A DNA stretch of 64,000 bases from Lepidonotus clava (GCA_936440205.1 OW387150.1:31605795-31669794), one strand, 5' to 3'. Positions 44,285 to 57,284 are shown, numbered from the stretch's first letter. The notes: generated by a model from the sequence alone, not told the origin. A program made the numbers and translations.

Positions 44285-45771
44285 ATACATCTTAATGATT
44301 ATACTCTGAACAGCTGCTGAATGCAAATGCTTTAAAATGTTAATTGGCGTAAAATGGGGGTATATCGCGCATTATATTTAATGCAGCAATAGATATGTGT
44401 TGTATTTATCAGGTAATATAGCCAGGACCCCCGATTTTATACAACCCTATGAGGCATATCTATTACTAATATCTTTTTCTTTCTCTCCTTTACAGTTATT
44501 GCTGAATTCTTATATTGCCTGTTCAAAACAGGCATAATGCGCAATCTGAGAATGGTATGAAAAGGTTAAAAGAGAAACAATTTTATACTAATATGACGTT
44601 AAAAATGAACCTCAACTTTAGGGCTGGGTTAAAGCAATTCTGTAGACTGAACATTAGAGATAAAGGGAAAGAAAGTTCATGTATTTTTGAGATAGTAAGT
44701 TGCATTATAAAAGCATCAAAAGCTGCCAGTTAATAGAACTGGATATGTTGAAATGTAAAATAATAAATCTATAAGATAAAAAAACATCACGGCAAAATAA
44801 CAACCAGAAGTATATGCATATACTGTCAAACATACACACAGTAGTGTCTATTATAGTCAAAGGATGTAGCGTTCAGAGCGCAGCTGTATGGGTCCTTCCA
44901 AGTCCTACTGGGAAATGAAATCCTATAAAGATTGATAAGAAGACCATGTCTGTCGTTTTTCCTTTACCATCATCAGATTGGGTAGCTTTACTGTATAGAA
45001 AACATGCAGTAGCAGTACAATTAGAAGGTCACCAGATACACAGTGTCCTGTTTAATATTTCCTATCAATTGTCCCAGACACAAGGCTTTGTTTGCCTTTG
45101 TTCTGTCGCCCACGGGCTAATTTCTGCATTTGTCTGGAGAATAAGATCAGGGGAAATCCGAAATAAATTATGCACGCCCCCTTATAAATATTATTACAAC
45201 TGACGTACTGATTACCTTTAATGATAAAGCCCAATAACACTTTTTTTCTAGCTTTAATTTGTACTGTTTCAATATATTTCTTTGTTATAATATAATTATA
45301 TGTACTTGTTGTTAAAGTTGTGTTTTGAAATCTTTAAACATCCTGAAGCCTACATTCCACATGCAGATTTTAGAAATTGGCAATATGAATAAAGGTTTAG
45401 TTAAGACAGATCGCTAGACCTATTATACATCATGAGAAGGGCTTTACAATTCTCATTCGAATAGTACTTAGGATATATGGTTTCATGACATATTCTCAAA
45501 GGAAATCAAACAAATACAACATTGCCAACATAGTAACGGTAAGTATAATACATTCAACGTTTTAATGCGTTTTAGTAGAGGGAAGTTCTCATTTTAAACA
45601 TGTGCCTAATGTTGCCAAAAGCCCACCCCACATAAGATATATACTAGGATTGGATAAGGGTTGGATAAAATTACTCTATATGCCATCCGTGTTTCCAAGA
45701 ATTGGGGTTATTGAAATTAGCAAGAATTATGCTCTTCAATATCTTCAGGGACATCTTCAAGGACTGCTTTA
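44285..45771. other. Intergenic stretch, nothing recognised
   Basis: Plain AT-rich DNA. A pyrimidine tract plus cag at about 44484-44495 looks like a splice acceptor, but the frame that follows (from 44515) has no recognisable motif. Confidence 0.3.
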
Positions 45772-46084
45772 ACTTGTGATTTCTTAAATTTCATCAATTG
45801 ACAGATTTGTAGGTTTGCCAGCCAATCAACATTTTGTATTTAAGGACAACATAGGGTTGGACATTATAGGCTCGGCTGACAGGCTTTAACATTGGTTCCT
45901 ATGGGGAAATGCCAAAATATAAAGCGAAATCTTACCAAATATATGCATGTCTACTGTCACCCAAATTGCTTTGGTTAACTTTGTATTCAATAACTGTCTT
46001 CAGGGAATAAGCATGGAGGCAATTATGAAAATATTTCATAGTAAACCTTAGTGTTGGTGTAAACTGTGATGGGCTTATTGCCTA
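45772..46084. repeat. Dispersed 300-bp repeat, copy 2
   Basis: It is a direct counterpart of 32453-32753, diverged by scattered substitutions and small indels. Confidence 0.7.
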
Positions 46085-46114
46085 ATGCAACCCAATTGGC
46101 CAATTTTCACGTAA

Positions 46115-46385
46115 CAATAACATTATTTTAGGGAAGGTTTAGACTTACTGAAAAAGAACGTTATAATAACATTCGATTTTGGTAAAGTTGAGACCAAACA
46201 AATAAAGAATGTTATAATAACGTTATTGTAACATGAAATAATGTTACAAGATATAATGTCACAACAATGTCACAACAACGTTTTAGTGTGACGTCGCAAC
46301 GTAGGTTCTAAACGTAACAAGAACCAGACCAGGTCTAAGCAGAATGTTATCATAACGTTATCATAACGTCATATTCTTGCTTGGG
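46115..46385 (-). repeat. AACGTT/ATGTTATAAT repeat family, copy 4 (inverted)
   Basis: It reads on the minus strand from CCCAAGCAAGAATATGACGT at the right edge through TAACATTC...GAACC and ATGTCACAACAATG to GTTACGTG. It shares order and words with 49480-49833. Confidence 0.7.
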
Positions 46386-46505
46386 AAAGGCTTGGCGAGC
46401 AGCTCGTGGGGACTGTCCACCTGTATGAGTGGCTCGGTTTTCTGCAGGTAGCCACCACCCGATCCCACTGCTGTACACGTAGGATACTCACAGGTGTAGA
46501 CTTGC
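46386..46505 (-). CDS. Exon-like island, unknown gene
   Basis: A GC-rich minus-strand segment between two repeats is open in a frame reading QVYTCEYPTCTAVGSGGGYL then QKTEPLIQVDSPHELLAKPF. CEYPTC resembles one knuckle of a zinc-binding motif. Another frame is also open and GTGAGT occurs near the 5' side, so the frame choice is uncertain. Both edges run into repeats. It may be an orphan or remnant exon. Confidence 0.25.
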
Positions 46506-46514
46506 TCAAGCCCT

Positions 46515-47195
46515 GTGGCCCGTTGCACAATTGCCGCATCGCATAACCAAACACTTGCAACAGGGAGGGATTAAAAATGGTTTAGTTTTTCTCTCCCTGC
46601 TTTTTATTATCCTTGTTTCCCTCATGTGCCAATCGTCCCGGTTGCGATGGTTTTGCACACACTTTGAAGTTAATTTAATTGATTGATAAATATATTTCCG
46701 CCACTTACCTCTGATATATTTTATAAGATGAGGGGCCCTGCTATCATTTGCTGAAAACAGAATTTCAATATTCACACCCCAAAATATGTCCCCCCGGGAC
46801 ATGAAAAAAGGAGTGGTCAAACCATCCTTGTAAGGATGAAAGGTGGATTCACTCCCTGTTGAATAGGGAGGGATCTTTTAAAGTGTGCCAATCCTTGCTA
46901 CAGCGAGACCCCTTATGCGACGGGCCAAATGCCGTTTTTACTGTTATGAAAACTTTAAAATAACTTTAAGATCATAGTTATATCACCCTAATATCTCTGG
47001 TTCTACTGGATGAAATTAAATTCTGTTAATTGACATATTGATGGAAAAAAATCAGTGAACATTACAGCTCACTGATGGCATTCTAAATATTTTTTGTAAA
47101 TTTCAAAACTACCCTTGTTACAAAAAAATAAACAAAGAAAGGTTCGCTGTTTTTGTTATTTTTATTGTTACAATCCATATTGTGCAATGGGCCAC
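46515..47195. mobile_element. MITE, GTGGCCCGTTGCACAAT family, interrupted by another MITE
   Basis: GTGGCCCGTTGCACAATTGC faces CATATTGTGCAATGGGCCAC. Between them, at about 46537-46926, sits a full GTCGCATAACCAAAC-family element. The short word TGCCG at 46532-46536 recurs just after the inner element, which fits a target duplication. Confidence 0.7.
46537..46926. mobile_element. MITE, GTCGCATAACCAAACTCTTG family, copy 2, nested
   Basis: CATCGCATAACCAAACACTT then GCAACAGGGAG faces GCTACAGCGAGACCCCTTATG then CGACGGGCC. It closely parallels 52278-52673 along its length. Confidence 0.7.
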
Positions 47196-47466
47196 TGATT
47201 ATTATAACTATTATTCATTATTCTTTAGCTCTAAGGATATTAGATGTATGGGAGGGTTTCAAATCACCAAAATCATAGGTGTTTTCTTACATTTTCAATC
47301 ATAAATGTTTTTCACATTTTCCTCATTCATAACCATACAAAAGATGAAGCCAACAACAGAAAGACAGGGTCGCTAGTCTGAAATGTTATGATATGTATTG
47401 AAATCAAAATACCTTATATCAATTGGAAAAGCCAATCTCTAAGTTAGGACATGTCAACTCTCCTGT

Positions 47467-47752
47467 GCTGCATCACATAATGGGTTTCGCAACAGCGAGG
47501 GTTGTCCATCCCACTCTCGCAACAAGGATGTCCCTGTTGCGATGGGTCCCCCTGTTGATTTGCGGCTGTTCTACTGAACCGATTTTAGTCCCGTAAACAG
47601 TTTTGAAAACTAGACATTTAGATCTAAAACCCCTAAGAATTATTAGAAATGTGTGAAAATTGATGGTGAATTTCGTGTATAACAGGGAGACTTTGCCAAA
47701 CCCCCGCTGTTTTATAGAACACCATCGCTCCTTCTGTTATGCAACGGGGCAC
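47467..47752. mobile_element. MITE, GTCGCATAACCAAACTCTTG family, copy 3 (diverged)
   Basis: TGCATCACATAATGGGTTTCG then CAACAGCGAG faces CTTCTGTTATGCAACGGGGC. Confidence 0.5.
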
Positions 47753-48393
47753 TGATGTCACTCTCTCACTTAGTCGGGCACGGAGACAAAACAACATTTC
47801 CGCTGTGCATCTGTTATCTTGATTTGATATGATTACTTTACTATAATCTTTTATATTTTATTGTTGAAAAATGTAATATAATTGTGTATACTAACAGACT
47901 TACGAGATTACAACAGAATATGCATTTATTATCCAAATCATGAAAATAAATATGCAAAGGCAATGAGGGAAAAGTACCTGCTGTGGAAAAGTACTGTTAT
48001 CCTAACTTGAATCAGCTTTCATTTAACAGAGTTTGAAAAGGTTATTGTGTGGCAATAACAATATTGTGTGGGTAATGAGAGTTCATACTTGCCAGGACAT
48101 TTGATGAAATCATGGGTATTAACTCGTCTTCTTGGTGCAACCAAAAACCTGTAAAATAACCTGGATGGTGAGACCTGAAGCAGTCTCTCCGCCACACGGT
48201 GACCACTTGCCGTAAATGTCAGAGGTGTGGCCTGACACCCACAATGTTAACACCAGGACATATGTAATGACAAACAGGTACACGTCCACTTCTCAAAATG
48301 AACAAAAATGGATGTGAAGCCCGATTTGCCCTGGTCGATGATTTTATCGCCAAGATATAAGAAAAAATGATTGTATGTATTCGTAAGTATTCT

Positions 48394-48967
48394 CAAGCCC
48401 CATTCGCCGTGGCGTATTTTCGTGTCGCAGAAGCCAGCAAAAATTTTATCTCAAGGATTCGCAAACTGTCTCAGGTACGACAAAGTGATCTCAAGCTAAA
48501 GAAATTGATCGTATAGCATTCACACTGGACAGGAAGCACTCTTGCAATCATTTTCACAAGCAATCTCGTCATGAATTGCCCAGGATCTCTACGGAAATAT
48601 TCAACATGTTGAATAATTTTGCAAGGAAGCAGGTCGTACAGGGCTACGACAATCCAACTTTTCCAACGTTCACAGATTGCAGAGCTCTACTAATACCCAC
48701 ATTCACCATTCATTCAGGTACAACAAAATGATCGCAAACTTGCGAAATTGATCCTAGAACATTCACACTGAGAAGTGAGGTCTATTGCGATGATTTCCAT
48801 ATGGAATTTCGTATTGAATCACACATGATCTCTATGAAAATATTAAACTTGTTTAATAATTTCGCAAGGAATCAGGTCGTAAAGGCTTATGATAAGCCAA
48901 AGTTTCCAACATTCGCAGATCAGAGAGCTCTACGAAAACCCATGTCCACCATGGCGAATGGGCCTTG
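48394..48967. mobile_element. MITE, CAAGGCCCATTCGCCCTGGC family, copy 2
   Basis: CAAGCCCCATTCGCCGTGGC faces CCATGGCGAATGGGCCTTG. Inside, two diverged copies of a block of about 180 bp (GGTACGACAAAGTGATC and GGTACAACAAAATGATC) lie in tandem. A partial end also precedes it at about 48319-48350. Confidence 0.7.
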
Positions 48968-49479
48968 ACGGAGTGACTCATATAGCAAAATCAATTCCCA
49001 TCATCTTGAATTTCAAGATAAGATAATTTTTTACCGTCAATAATTTTAATGTTGCTTACAATATGGCTAACAATAGGAGCATCAGACCATGAGTCTTAAG
49101 GGTAGCTTTGAAAAAGCCAAAAATGATTTCGTACTTGAAATTACGATCTTAGAGTTAAGATTGGTGTGAAACACACCCATACTGTATAAGTAATGCCAGC
49201 AACCAAAGAGCACGAAATATCTCCATCTCAAAGAAAAAAAACATCGTATTTGAAAAAAAAGAAAAAAATCTTTCAGATAAGACCAGTGTGAAGCATCCCC
49301 CAGTGAACCCGCAATACAAATCCACAAAGCGAAGTTGACTGACAGTAAATTTTCAATCTCCTTGATAGAATCGCCGGTTGTGCATGAGCCTAGGTATTTA
49401 ACACATTGTTTGTGAGTGTGTATGTGTCTGCATGTATGTGTGTTTTCGGTATGTGCATTTGCATGTACCCAGGCAAGCA

Positions 49480-49833
49480 GAAACGTAATAGGAACGTTCT
49501 GCGACCATACTTTTTTGGTTAGTGTATGACCTGCCCAATTCTCATGTAACTGTGATGTTATTTTAGGTAAGGTTGAGACTTACTAAAAAAGAATGAATTG
49601 ATAACATACCATTTTAGTGACTTTGAGACCTCACAAATAAAGAATGTCATAATAATGTTATTATAACATGAAAGAACGTAACAATAATGTCACAATAACA
49701 TTACAGTGCAACGTCGCAATGTTTGGTTCTAAAGACATTTTTGGGTGCCATCAAAAGAATGTAACAAGAACCAAACCAGAACTAAGCAGAACTTTGCTGC
49801 AACGATATGATAACGTCACTTTTTTGCTTGGGT
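49480..49833 (-). repeat. AACGTT/ATGTTATAAT repeat family, copy 5 (inverted)
   Basis: Read on the minus strand it starts CCCAAGCAAAAAAGTGACGT and ends near the GAACGTTCC...TTACG words. The AACGTTCTGCGACCATACTT end also occurs at 24551-24572. Confidence 0.65.
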
Positions 49834-51733
49834 AATTACATACTGACATGGAAAATTTATAACAGTATGTAATACAGTGAACATTTTTTTTATTGAACGA
49901 CTTCACGTATTACATGATCTTCCAGTCATTAAGTGATATAATGAGAAAACATTAAAATTATATAGATAAAGAGAGAGAGTAGATGTTGAGTGATGATGAT
50001 AAGGTGAGGTGAGATGGAATTTGGCAGTAAGGATATGGGAGTATTCAGGACACTAAACAGTTAGGCGCAGCACATTAAGACCTTCTCGGACAGATAATTA
50101 AGGCACAGTAGGATATATGGTGACGTCTTATCATCCATACATGTTCGAGTGCTTTAGGGCAGCCTTAAATTTAAATTTTGTCGTGGAACGCTGTATGTCC
50201 TGGGGGACTGTATGTTCTCCATCTCACTCTTGGGAACACGCAATGACCTTCAAGACGCAAATCATCCCTTTCCTAACTAACATTTTCATTAATGATAGCA
50301 AAATTGAAATTGTGAAACTTGAGAAACTTGCTGCTAACCTTTCAAATTAAACAAGAATGTCTAATCTCTTCTGCATGTGTACAAACTAAAGACTACGTAT
50401 TTCATTACATAGTCTCATGTAGCGAAGATACTAGAGACAGTTAATATAATTTGTTTCATTATACGCAGAGTCAGGTTACAATAAAAGTAAAAGGATGCAA
50501 TTAATCAAGTATACCTCTCAGTATTTAAATAAATAAGCTTGAGTTTGAGACAGAATTTGCTTTTTTTTCTGTATGTTCTCCATTATAATGACAAGGTCTT
50601 CTGATAGTATACAGAAATTGGACTATATCAGATAACTACACAACGTCAAACAGTCACATAGAACAATTTGTATAACATTTAATACACACAAACATACAAA
50701 CGTTGTGTTTACACTAGTATACACTATGCTCACATAGCATCCTATATCCACCTACTTTTTTCTTTGAATACAATAAAATATCATATATTCCTAAATTGTT
50801 AATTACAGTTTGAAAAAAGTAAAAACCGTATTGAATAGTTATTATTCATCCATAAAATATTTAACCATAATAAGATCAAAGATAAAATGTGTAATCAATT
50901 CTTTTTTTCCTGTATTAAGTAGACATTGCCATTTCGCAATTCAATTGAATTAGAACAGGGTTGAAACGTCCGCTAGCATTGCAAATTCTTTTGAAAGGCA
51001 TATGAAGCACATAACCTTCATCTGTGCTTCAGGAACAATAGCAATGGTGTAAATAAAGTCCATTTAGCTCCAAAATTAAAGGGCATGTTTTAAATCGTGA
51101 TAATATTGTTTGCTGGGGATTTCACGATGAGTATATTTTATGCTTTCAAACTGTATAAAAAGATAAATTTGAACCAAATGTTGCTGATTGTACGTGATTT
51201 AATGGTCTTATGGAGATTAAACAGGACTCACGTCTCTTGTTGTAGAAATGTCAGGTTCTGACCTTTAGATTATGGAAATAAAATAAACACACTGTTTCTT
51301 CGTTATATTGTTATAATTGCACGGCAGCAAGTGTGAAAAGATGGGAGATTACTAAGGCCAAACCAATCACCAAAGTAACGATTACTGAAAGTAGACTAGA
51401 AGTTTATTTGGGACTTTTGATCTGATGAGAAAAAAAAACATATTCTTGGGGCGATTCTAATATTGTGTTGGCGGGGTTGATGTCAAACATGTGTAGTGTT
51501 ATTAACATTGTGATAATTTCGGTCATTGTCGATTGTTTCTGGCATTCAGTTAGTCGTTTAGAGGGTTTAAACGAAATAAAAAGAATTGTGTCTTGGGTTT
51601 TTTCTTAATTTCAAAATGGTTTGCTGCAGAACTCTAATCATAATAGCAATGCATTTGTCAAAAACGATAATTGTTGATCAAAACCATTGATGCTGGGCGA
51701 TTTTCATCATAGTAATAGGCTGCTTAATCTTCT
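49834..51733. other. Intergenic stretch, nothing recognised
   Basis: AT-rich DNA with short frames without motifs (the longest is 77 codons, at 50117-50350). No inverted-repeat element was found. Confidence 0.3.
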
Positions 51734-52056
51734 GTGGCCTGTTGCAAAATACATATTCTTACAACGCAAGGTAGCAAATTAATGACACCTTTTGTAGCAA
51801 CTTTGTGCATTATAATGCACATTTTGAAACTCAAAAAAAGCTGTTTAGAATGGTGTTAATGAGCTGTTATTTTTACGGAATATAGCCCTACAGTGCCCCA
51901 TCCTATATTAATACACAGAATTCAATATGATACAGAAGAAACGAATAAATAATATAAGGGGTATTGCTACAACGATAGGTATCATTGTAACGACATGTGT
52001 CTTAAATTTATCTTAAAGTTATTTTTGTTACAATAGAGCATAGTGCAATGGGCCAC
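51734..52056. mobile_element. MITE, GTGGCCCGTTGCACAAT family, copy 3
   Basis: GTGGCCTGTTGCAAAATACA faces GCATAGTGCAATGGGCCAC. The inner AATTCA...GATAC region matches its relatives. Confidence 0.65.
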
Positions 52057-52277
52057 AGGCCATATAAACAAGTGTTGAAAGGTTCGCTGTGTAGTGGACA
52101 TCCCCATTCACTCTATTCCAAATGTACTCTCTAGCAATCTTTGCTGATATCAGCATTTGTCCCTATCCATTACTGAATCTCAAGTGATGATTAACACAGC
52201 ATAAAACCCCTCGAACACACCTGACCGAGAACAATAAGTCGTGCCAAAATGGAACAGTTACGAACAATAATTGCCCT

Positions 52278-52673
52278 GTGGCCCGTCGCATAACCAAACT
52301 CTCGCAAGAGGGAGCGATTAAGGATGGATTTGTTTTTTTCTCCCTGTTCTTTTCTCTCCTTGTTTTGGGGATGTGCCAATCCTCCCTGTTGCGATGGTTT
52401 TGTACACACTTTGAATTTAATTTAATTGGCTAATAAATCATTTCCGCCACTTGCCTCCTATACAAATTATAAGCTAAAGGACACATCTAACATTTACTCA
52501 AAACAAAATCTCAAAATGTTAACCCCAAAATGTCCCCCTGATAAATTGAAAAATCAGGAGTGCAAACCATCCCTGTAAGGATGAAAAGTGCATTCGCTCC
52601 CTGTTGAACAGGGAGAGGTCTTTTGAAATGTGCCAATGTTCGCTACAGCGAGACCCGTTATGCGACGGGGCAC
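52278..52673. mobile_element. MITE, GTCGCATAACCAAACTCTTG family, copy 4
   Basis: GTGGCCCGTCGCATAACCAA faces TTATGCGACGGGGCAC. GAGGGAGCGATTAAGGATGG, CTCCCTGTTGCGATGG and CTCCCTGTTGAACAGGGAG are shared with 46537-46926. Confidence 0.75.
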
Positions 52674-52835
52674 TGGACAGATCTTGCCAGCCAGCTCTGA
52701 AAACTGATCCCTCCTAATCCTCTTCAAGGCCACCATTTTAGTCTTTTTGCACAGCGTGTGATCAGAAATATTATAGCTACACTAAGATATGTGACTTGGA
52801 CCATCCCATACGTTATTTTCAAGACGTCATCGTTA

Positions 52836-53007
52836 GTGGCGCCGCCTACGAGAGTCTGTGCAACCACATACACTGTGAGGTTATTTTTCTCGTTTTCATG
52901 ACGTCATTGACAATTTGTTTATGTTATAAAAGCTCTATGACGTCACAAAAACGGGAAAGTGACTTCACGTCGTATCTGGTTGCACAGACTCTCATAGGGG
53001 GCGCCAC
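52836..53007. mobile_element. MITE with GTGGCGCC ends and internal TGACGTCA-type sites
   Basis: GTGGCGCCGCCTACGAGAGT then CTGTGCAACCA is inverted at the right as TGGTTGCACAGACTCTCATA then GGGGGCGCCAC. ATGACGTCA occurs twice inside, and AAGACGTCATCG lies just outside. Confidence 0.75.
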
Positions 53008-54868
53008 CATCAAAATTTCACAACGAAACGTAATACAGTCATCAATCTTTCCTTTGTACTATCGTTGGTGTAATACTTGCGGATGCGGAGGTTCTAACTT
53101 GCAATAACAAGCTAGACAAGTCAATACTTTTTGTTAATTACTTGGAAAGGCATAAAAAGACAAATTAAGATTGAATGGTCACGTTCTTTGGTCCAACATT
53201 TGAATAGCCTACCTGAAGCAGCACAATTTCTGATATCTCAGGTGCATAGTTAAAAGATCTGGTGTGGTGGGTGGATTTCCTTTTTTGTTTTGTAGATATG
53301 GACAATGAATCAAGGCCGAAATTAACCACACAATTTTACCAAATGAATATCAGATGACTGATGTATTATTGTTTTGAAAATGATGATTGTCCTTCGTCCA
53401 AAGAAAGGAAATTTCAAAACATTTACTAGAATCCCCCATCTATGTGCATTGTTTTTGAGAATCCCTTGAATAGATACACTTGCTTGAGAATCCCTTGAAT
53501 AGATACAATTGCTATGTTTACCTTAACATGTTTACTACAATTTGGGTCACATTGTCAAGAATGGAGGACTATTATTAGACAGCAATTGGAAACAATTCCA
53601 ACGTGTCAAATGTGTCATTTTTGTGCTTAGAGTGTATGTAGCAACTCAAAAATAACGTTATGTGCATCCTGTCTTACGAACAATATTTGTGCACAAATTT
53701 AAAGTATATCCTGATGCTTGTGTACAGTTTTTGTTTACTTATATCGGTACAAACAGTGCTGACATATTGTTTTGTTTGCTGTAGTTTGTCAGTTGTTAGC
53801 ATGTGGAAACCAGCCTTTTTGATAATCATTACTTTCATAGTGACTTTGTTGGCCTGTTTAAAAAACTACATGTCATGACCTTTCTAAACCTTGACAATTA
53901 TCATTGTTAGAAGCTTATCATAACAATAATCAAAATACAATATAAATAATCCTGCATTTATTTAAAACTTTTGTTTATCTTTGAAGATTGTCCGTGTTCT
54001 AATGGTACAGTAATTTGTCATTATTGAAGGCACACAAACGGAGATCTTTTTGTGGTACGAGTAATTTCATCGAGGGACTGAGCATCCAACGACTGCCTAA
54101 TGAAAGGCCAGGCAGAACTCTAATGAGACTAAAGTGTAAATTTCACAGGTCAGTTTCTAAAGTGAGCCCTTAGTGAGACTTGCCTTCTTAGGCTATGTAG
54201 GCCTACAATCCAATTAGTTCTCCTTTGAGAACTGTATGTAGATCTCAGGATCAGGTATATCAATCGCTAATTTATTGGGTTTAATTGGTAAAACCCATTC
54301 TTCAAGGCCAAATTATACTGTCAAATTTCACATCAACATGAATTTACACTAATGTTTTCTTAATCCTTTTTCTCTAATAATGTGGATAGAAGTCCAACAT
54401 TCTACACATCATAAAAAAGGCAATTTCAAACATAACCTTAAAATGCTATCAAAATTTCAAAATTTCTAGTAAAAAATATTGAGTACAACGAAGACAATTT
54501 CTCAGCTGGCAGAAGCGTTAAGCTTAAAAAGAAAAGGTGAGGATTGACCCATCTTTCAAGAGCCTTGAAACAAAAGCGGTCAGAAAATGTCCTTTTTTGC
54601 AGAGTTGCATTACAAGGTCCATTAAAACCCCACAATTAGAGACAATAGGACACCATCACAAAGCCTGGGCTCAGCCATTCATTGGTTTTGTGTGGCGGGC
54701 ATTGGAAAAGAAAAATGAGACTTTAATTTGTTGTGAAGATGACTGTTGGCCACCTAAAACTAGGTAATTAGTTTTCTTTTGAACCCGAAACACACTTAAT
54801 CACCAGGAAAAGAAGGCCTAGATTATTAAAGGACAATTAAAGTTTTTTTCTTTAATTCTACTTTATTA
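53008..54868. other. Intergenic stretch, nothing recognised
   Basis: AT-rich; a short direct repeat (TTGAGAATCCCTTGAATAGA at about 53455 and 53485) is the only structure noted. No gene or RNA is recognised. Confidence 0.3.
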
Positions 54869-54963
54869 CACTATGCATTGGGTCTGTTGCGCGTCTGGTA
54901 CTCCCGTTGGCACAAAATAGCCCAAACGCAAGGCAGCTGACGCATAGTGTAATATGGCCTTTA
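54869..54963. mobile_element. Short MITE, ATTACACTATGCGTTGG family
   Basis: ATTACACTATGCATTGGGTC faces CTGACGCATAGTGTAATATG. It is a shortened relative of 40939-41281. Confidence 0.65.
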
Positions 54964-55325
54964 TATTAGGGTTTGTTTTGGAAGTGCAGGTAGGCTAAGA
55001 GTGATTGAAAACCATGCAGGTTTTATATAGTGTAATAATAACAATTGTTGAAACTCATCAAAACTATTCATCAAACCCCATCACCTAATGGGAAGACTCT
55101 CATCGGTTACAATTCAGAATTGAATATGCAAATAATTGGCTGGTATCAAGTTTTATCTCAGATGGTTTCCTAGGAATCCTCGCCGTTCTGATATTGATCA
55201 AATGTTGTTTTCATCTTTCAATCACATTTGAACAATTTGAACGTTTTGTATGGAATGTATGTACAAATATCATATCTTATATTGATCACACATTGTTCTC
55301 ATACTTCATTCACATGTTAACAGTT

Positions 55326-56024
55326 TTTAAAGGGATTAAGAGGTGACTGCACAAGCGCCCCCTGGTGTGAAAATTTCAATCCCTTAAATTTTCAAAATTA
55401 TTTTTTTAGGCATGAGCATTGGTTAAATTAGAACTTATATCAATGTTAAAAGCAAATAGATGTAGCAATGAAACATCAAATTTAAAGGTATATTGGTCTA
55501 TGTCCACTAGCGCCACCTGGTTAGAAAAATACAATTTCTCAAAATTGAAAAACTGACTATCAGGCATTGGCAGGGGCCTAAGTCCACTCAGAGTATGAAA
55601 TATCACTCCTCTGGATGAAAAATTAACAAGGCCAGAAAGAAATGATTTATACTTGAATGTACTGAAATTACCCAGTCATAAATATTCAAGAGACTTTGGT
55701 TGTTTTATTTCATCGGTAACCTATATTTTTTCTGGTCTCTAAATGTTGGGGAGGTCCCAAGGCACATTTTGACCAGTTTTGGTTGGGCTCTGATGGATAT
55801 TGAGTCTCATAGAGACATGTAAGTGTGGCAAATTTGGTAATTCCCATAGACTTCTATAGTTAAGGCCACACGCTTCCTCAGGCATTTACTCAGAGATAAG
55901 CATGGTGACATATGCGTTTTTTGGTTTTATTATATTCTCCTTGGTCCATTGTACCCAATTAAACTTAATTCAGAGATCTGTAATGGATTTTTATTTTGAT
56001 CAAACACCTCTTAATCCCTTTAAA
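55326..56024. mobile_element. 700-bp DNA element with perfect 20-bp inverted ends
   Basis: TTTAAAGGGATTAAGAGGTG at 55326-55345 is the exact reverse complement of 56005-56024. The interior is AT-rich with only short frames. GCGCCCCCTGGTG and GCGCCACCTGG occur inside. Confidence 0.75.
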
Positions 56025-56998
56025 GGTTTGAAACTCTACTTTCATTGGTTTGACTTATCGTTGGACTTAATACTTGTATTAAGGCCAAAGACTACCTCTG
56101 TGCTCAATAATACCTTTTAACTGGCTTTCAAGTCGAGTGGGCATATCTGCCTCCCCTGCACAGAGAGATGCAACAAGAAATCTATAAAGAAATGTCAACC
56201 ACCTGGAAAATATCTGATAATGTTAGAGATAGCTCTCTCTGTTGGGCCATAATTTCAGTCAAAAAACTTTACAAGTTCCCCCTCAACATTGCTAGTTGGA
56301 TTCCTTTGATTACTATGGTCCTAGCCATGGCCCATCCTATGACATTGACAACCCATCATACGAGTAAGTTTATTAATTAAATGTTCTCTACAAGGAGTTC
56401 CTTGCTACATAAGGGGCCTTTCTCTTAGCACCAACGCAGATTTTCAAAATTTCAAACCTTTGCAACAATGGACACCCACCTTTTTTAGTTTTACCTGCGA
56501 GTTAGTGTGGATCAGGACGCATGCTAAGTATCATATTGACAAATAAGAAGGCTTTAGCATAATATTGATTTTCATTAATCATTTATTTCTTTGACATGGT
56601 GAAAAACGGGTGATTCTTATTTTTCTTATTTGAATACATATACAAGCATGTATATTTATTATCTTGTAAGTTATTTGAAAATTCATTTTTTATAGATCAA
56701 TTTGTATGAACTAAATTGTGTTTTCTAAAGTTGTTTACGGGTTTTGTCGATAAAATCGGTCCAAATTACACATCAAATTGTTTCTGTTTCAAAAGGAAAA
56801 TTATACAGTTTTTCATAAAACAAACAAGTTTAAGGGAGTTAGTATTGTCTTGTATACTTAGCATTGTTAATCAACATGTCACTATAAACCATGTAGTGGG
56901 CCAGAGTTGAAATAGACAATAGCCAGTGCAATACAACTTTTGCATTCAGATGAATACATTCTGGTGACATTGGGTACTTCTCCCATCTTTCGCCAGTA

Positions 56999-57284
56999 AC
57001 CTGTTTCACAATGACCAATCGTAACAACAACAAAATTAATTTTAAGGTCAGTATAAGATCTATATTGACAAATCGCCTATATCGCTTTTTTCTACAGTAT
57101 CAGATTTAATTCTGTAACTTGATACAATTATGGAGTTACACTCTAGGACTATATCCTGTTATAAATGCACCTCATTTACAGCATTTTTGTAAAGGTTTAT
57201 TTTGATGGTGAAAAACGGCCCAACAACGATCAAAGTGGACGACAAACACGTTCACTGTTAAGAAATTCATTGTGCAACGGGCCT
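56999..57284. mobile_element. MITE, GTGGCCCGTTGCACAAT family, copy 4 (diverged left end)
   Basis: ACCTGTTTCACAATGACCAA faces GAAATTCATTGTGCAACGGG then CC. The inner TTAATTCTGTAA...TTGATAC region matches its relatives. Confidence 0.55.

Noticed and set aside
44484-44733. Possible exon after a pyrimidine tract and cag
   Set aside because: The following frame has no recognised motif, AT-rich codon use and no matching donor or neighbour exon.
53660-53878. Hydrophobic 72-codon frame
   Set aside because: It is a short, AT-driven string of Leu/Ile/Phe/Cys with no start context, neighbour or family resemblance.
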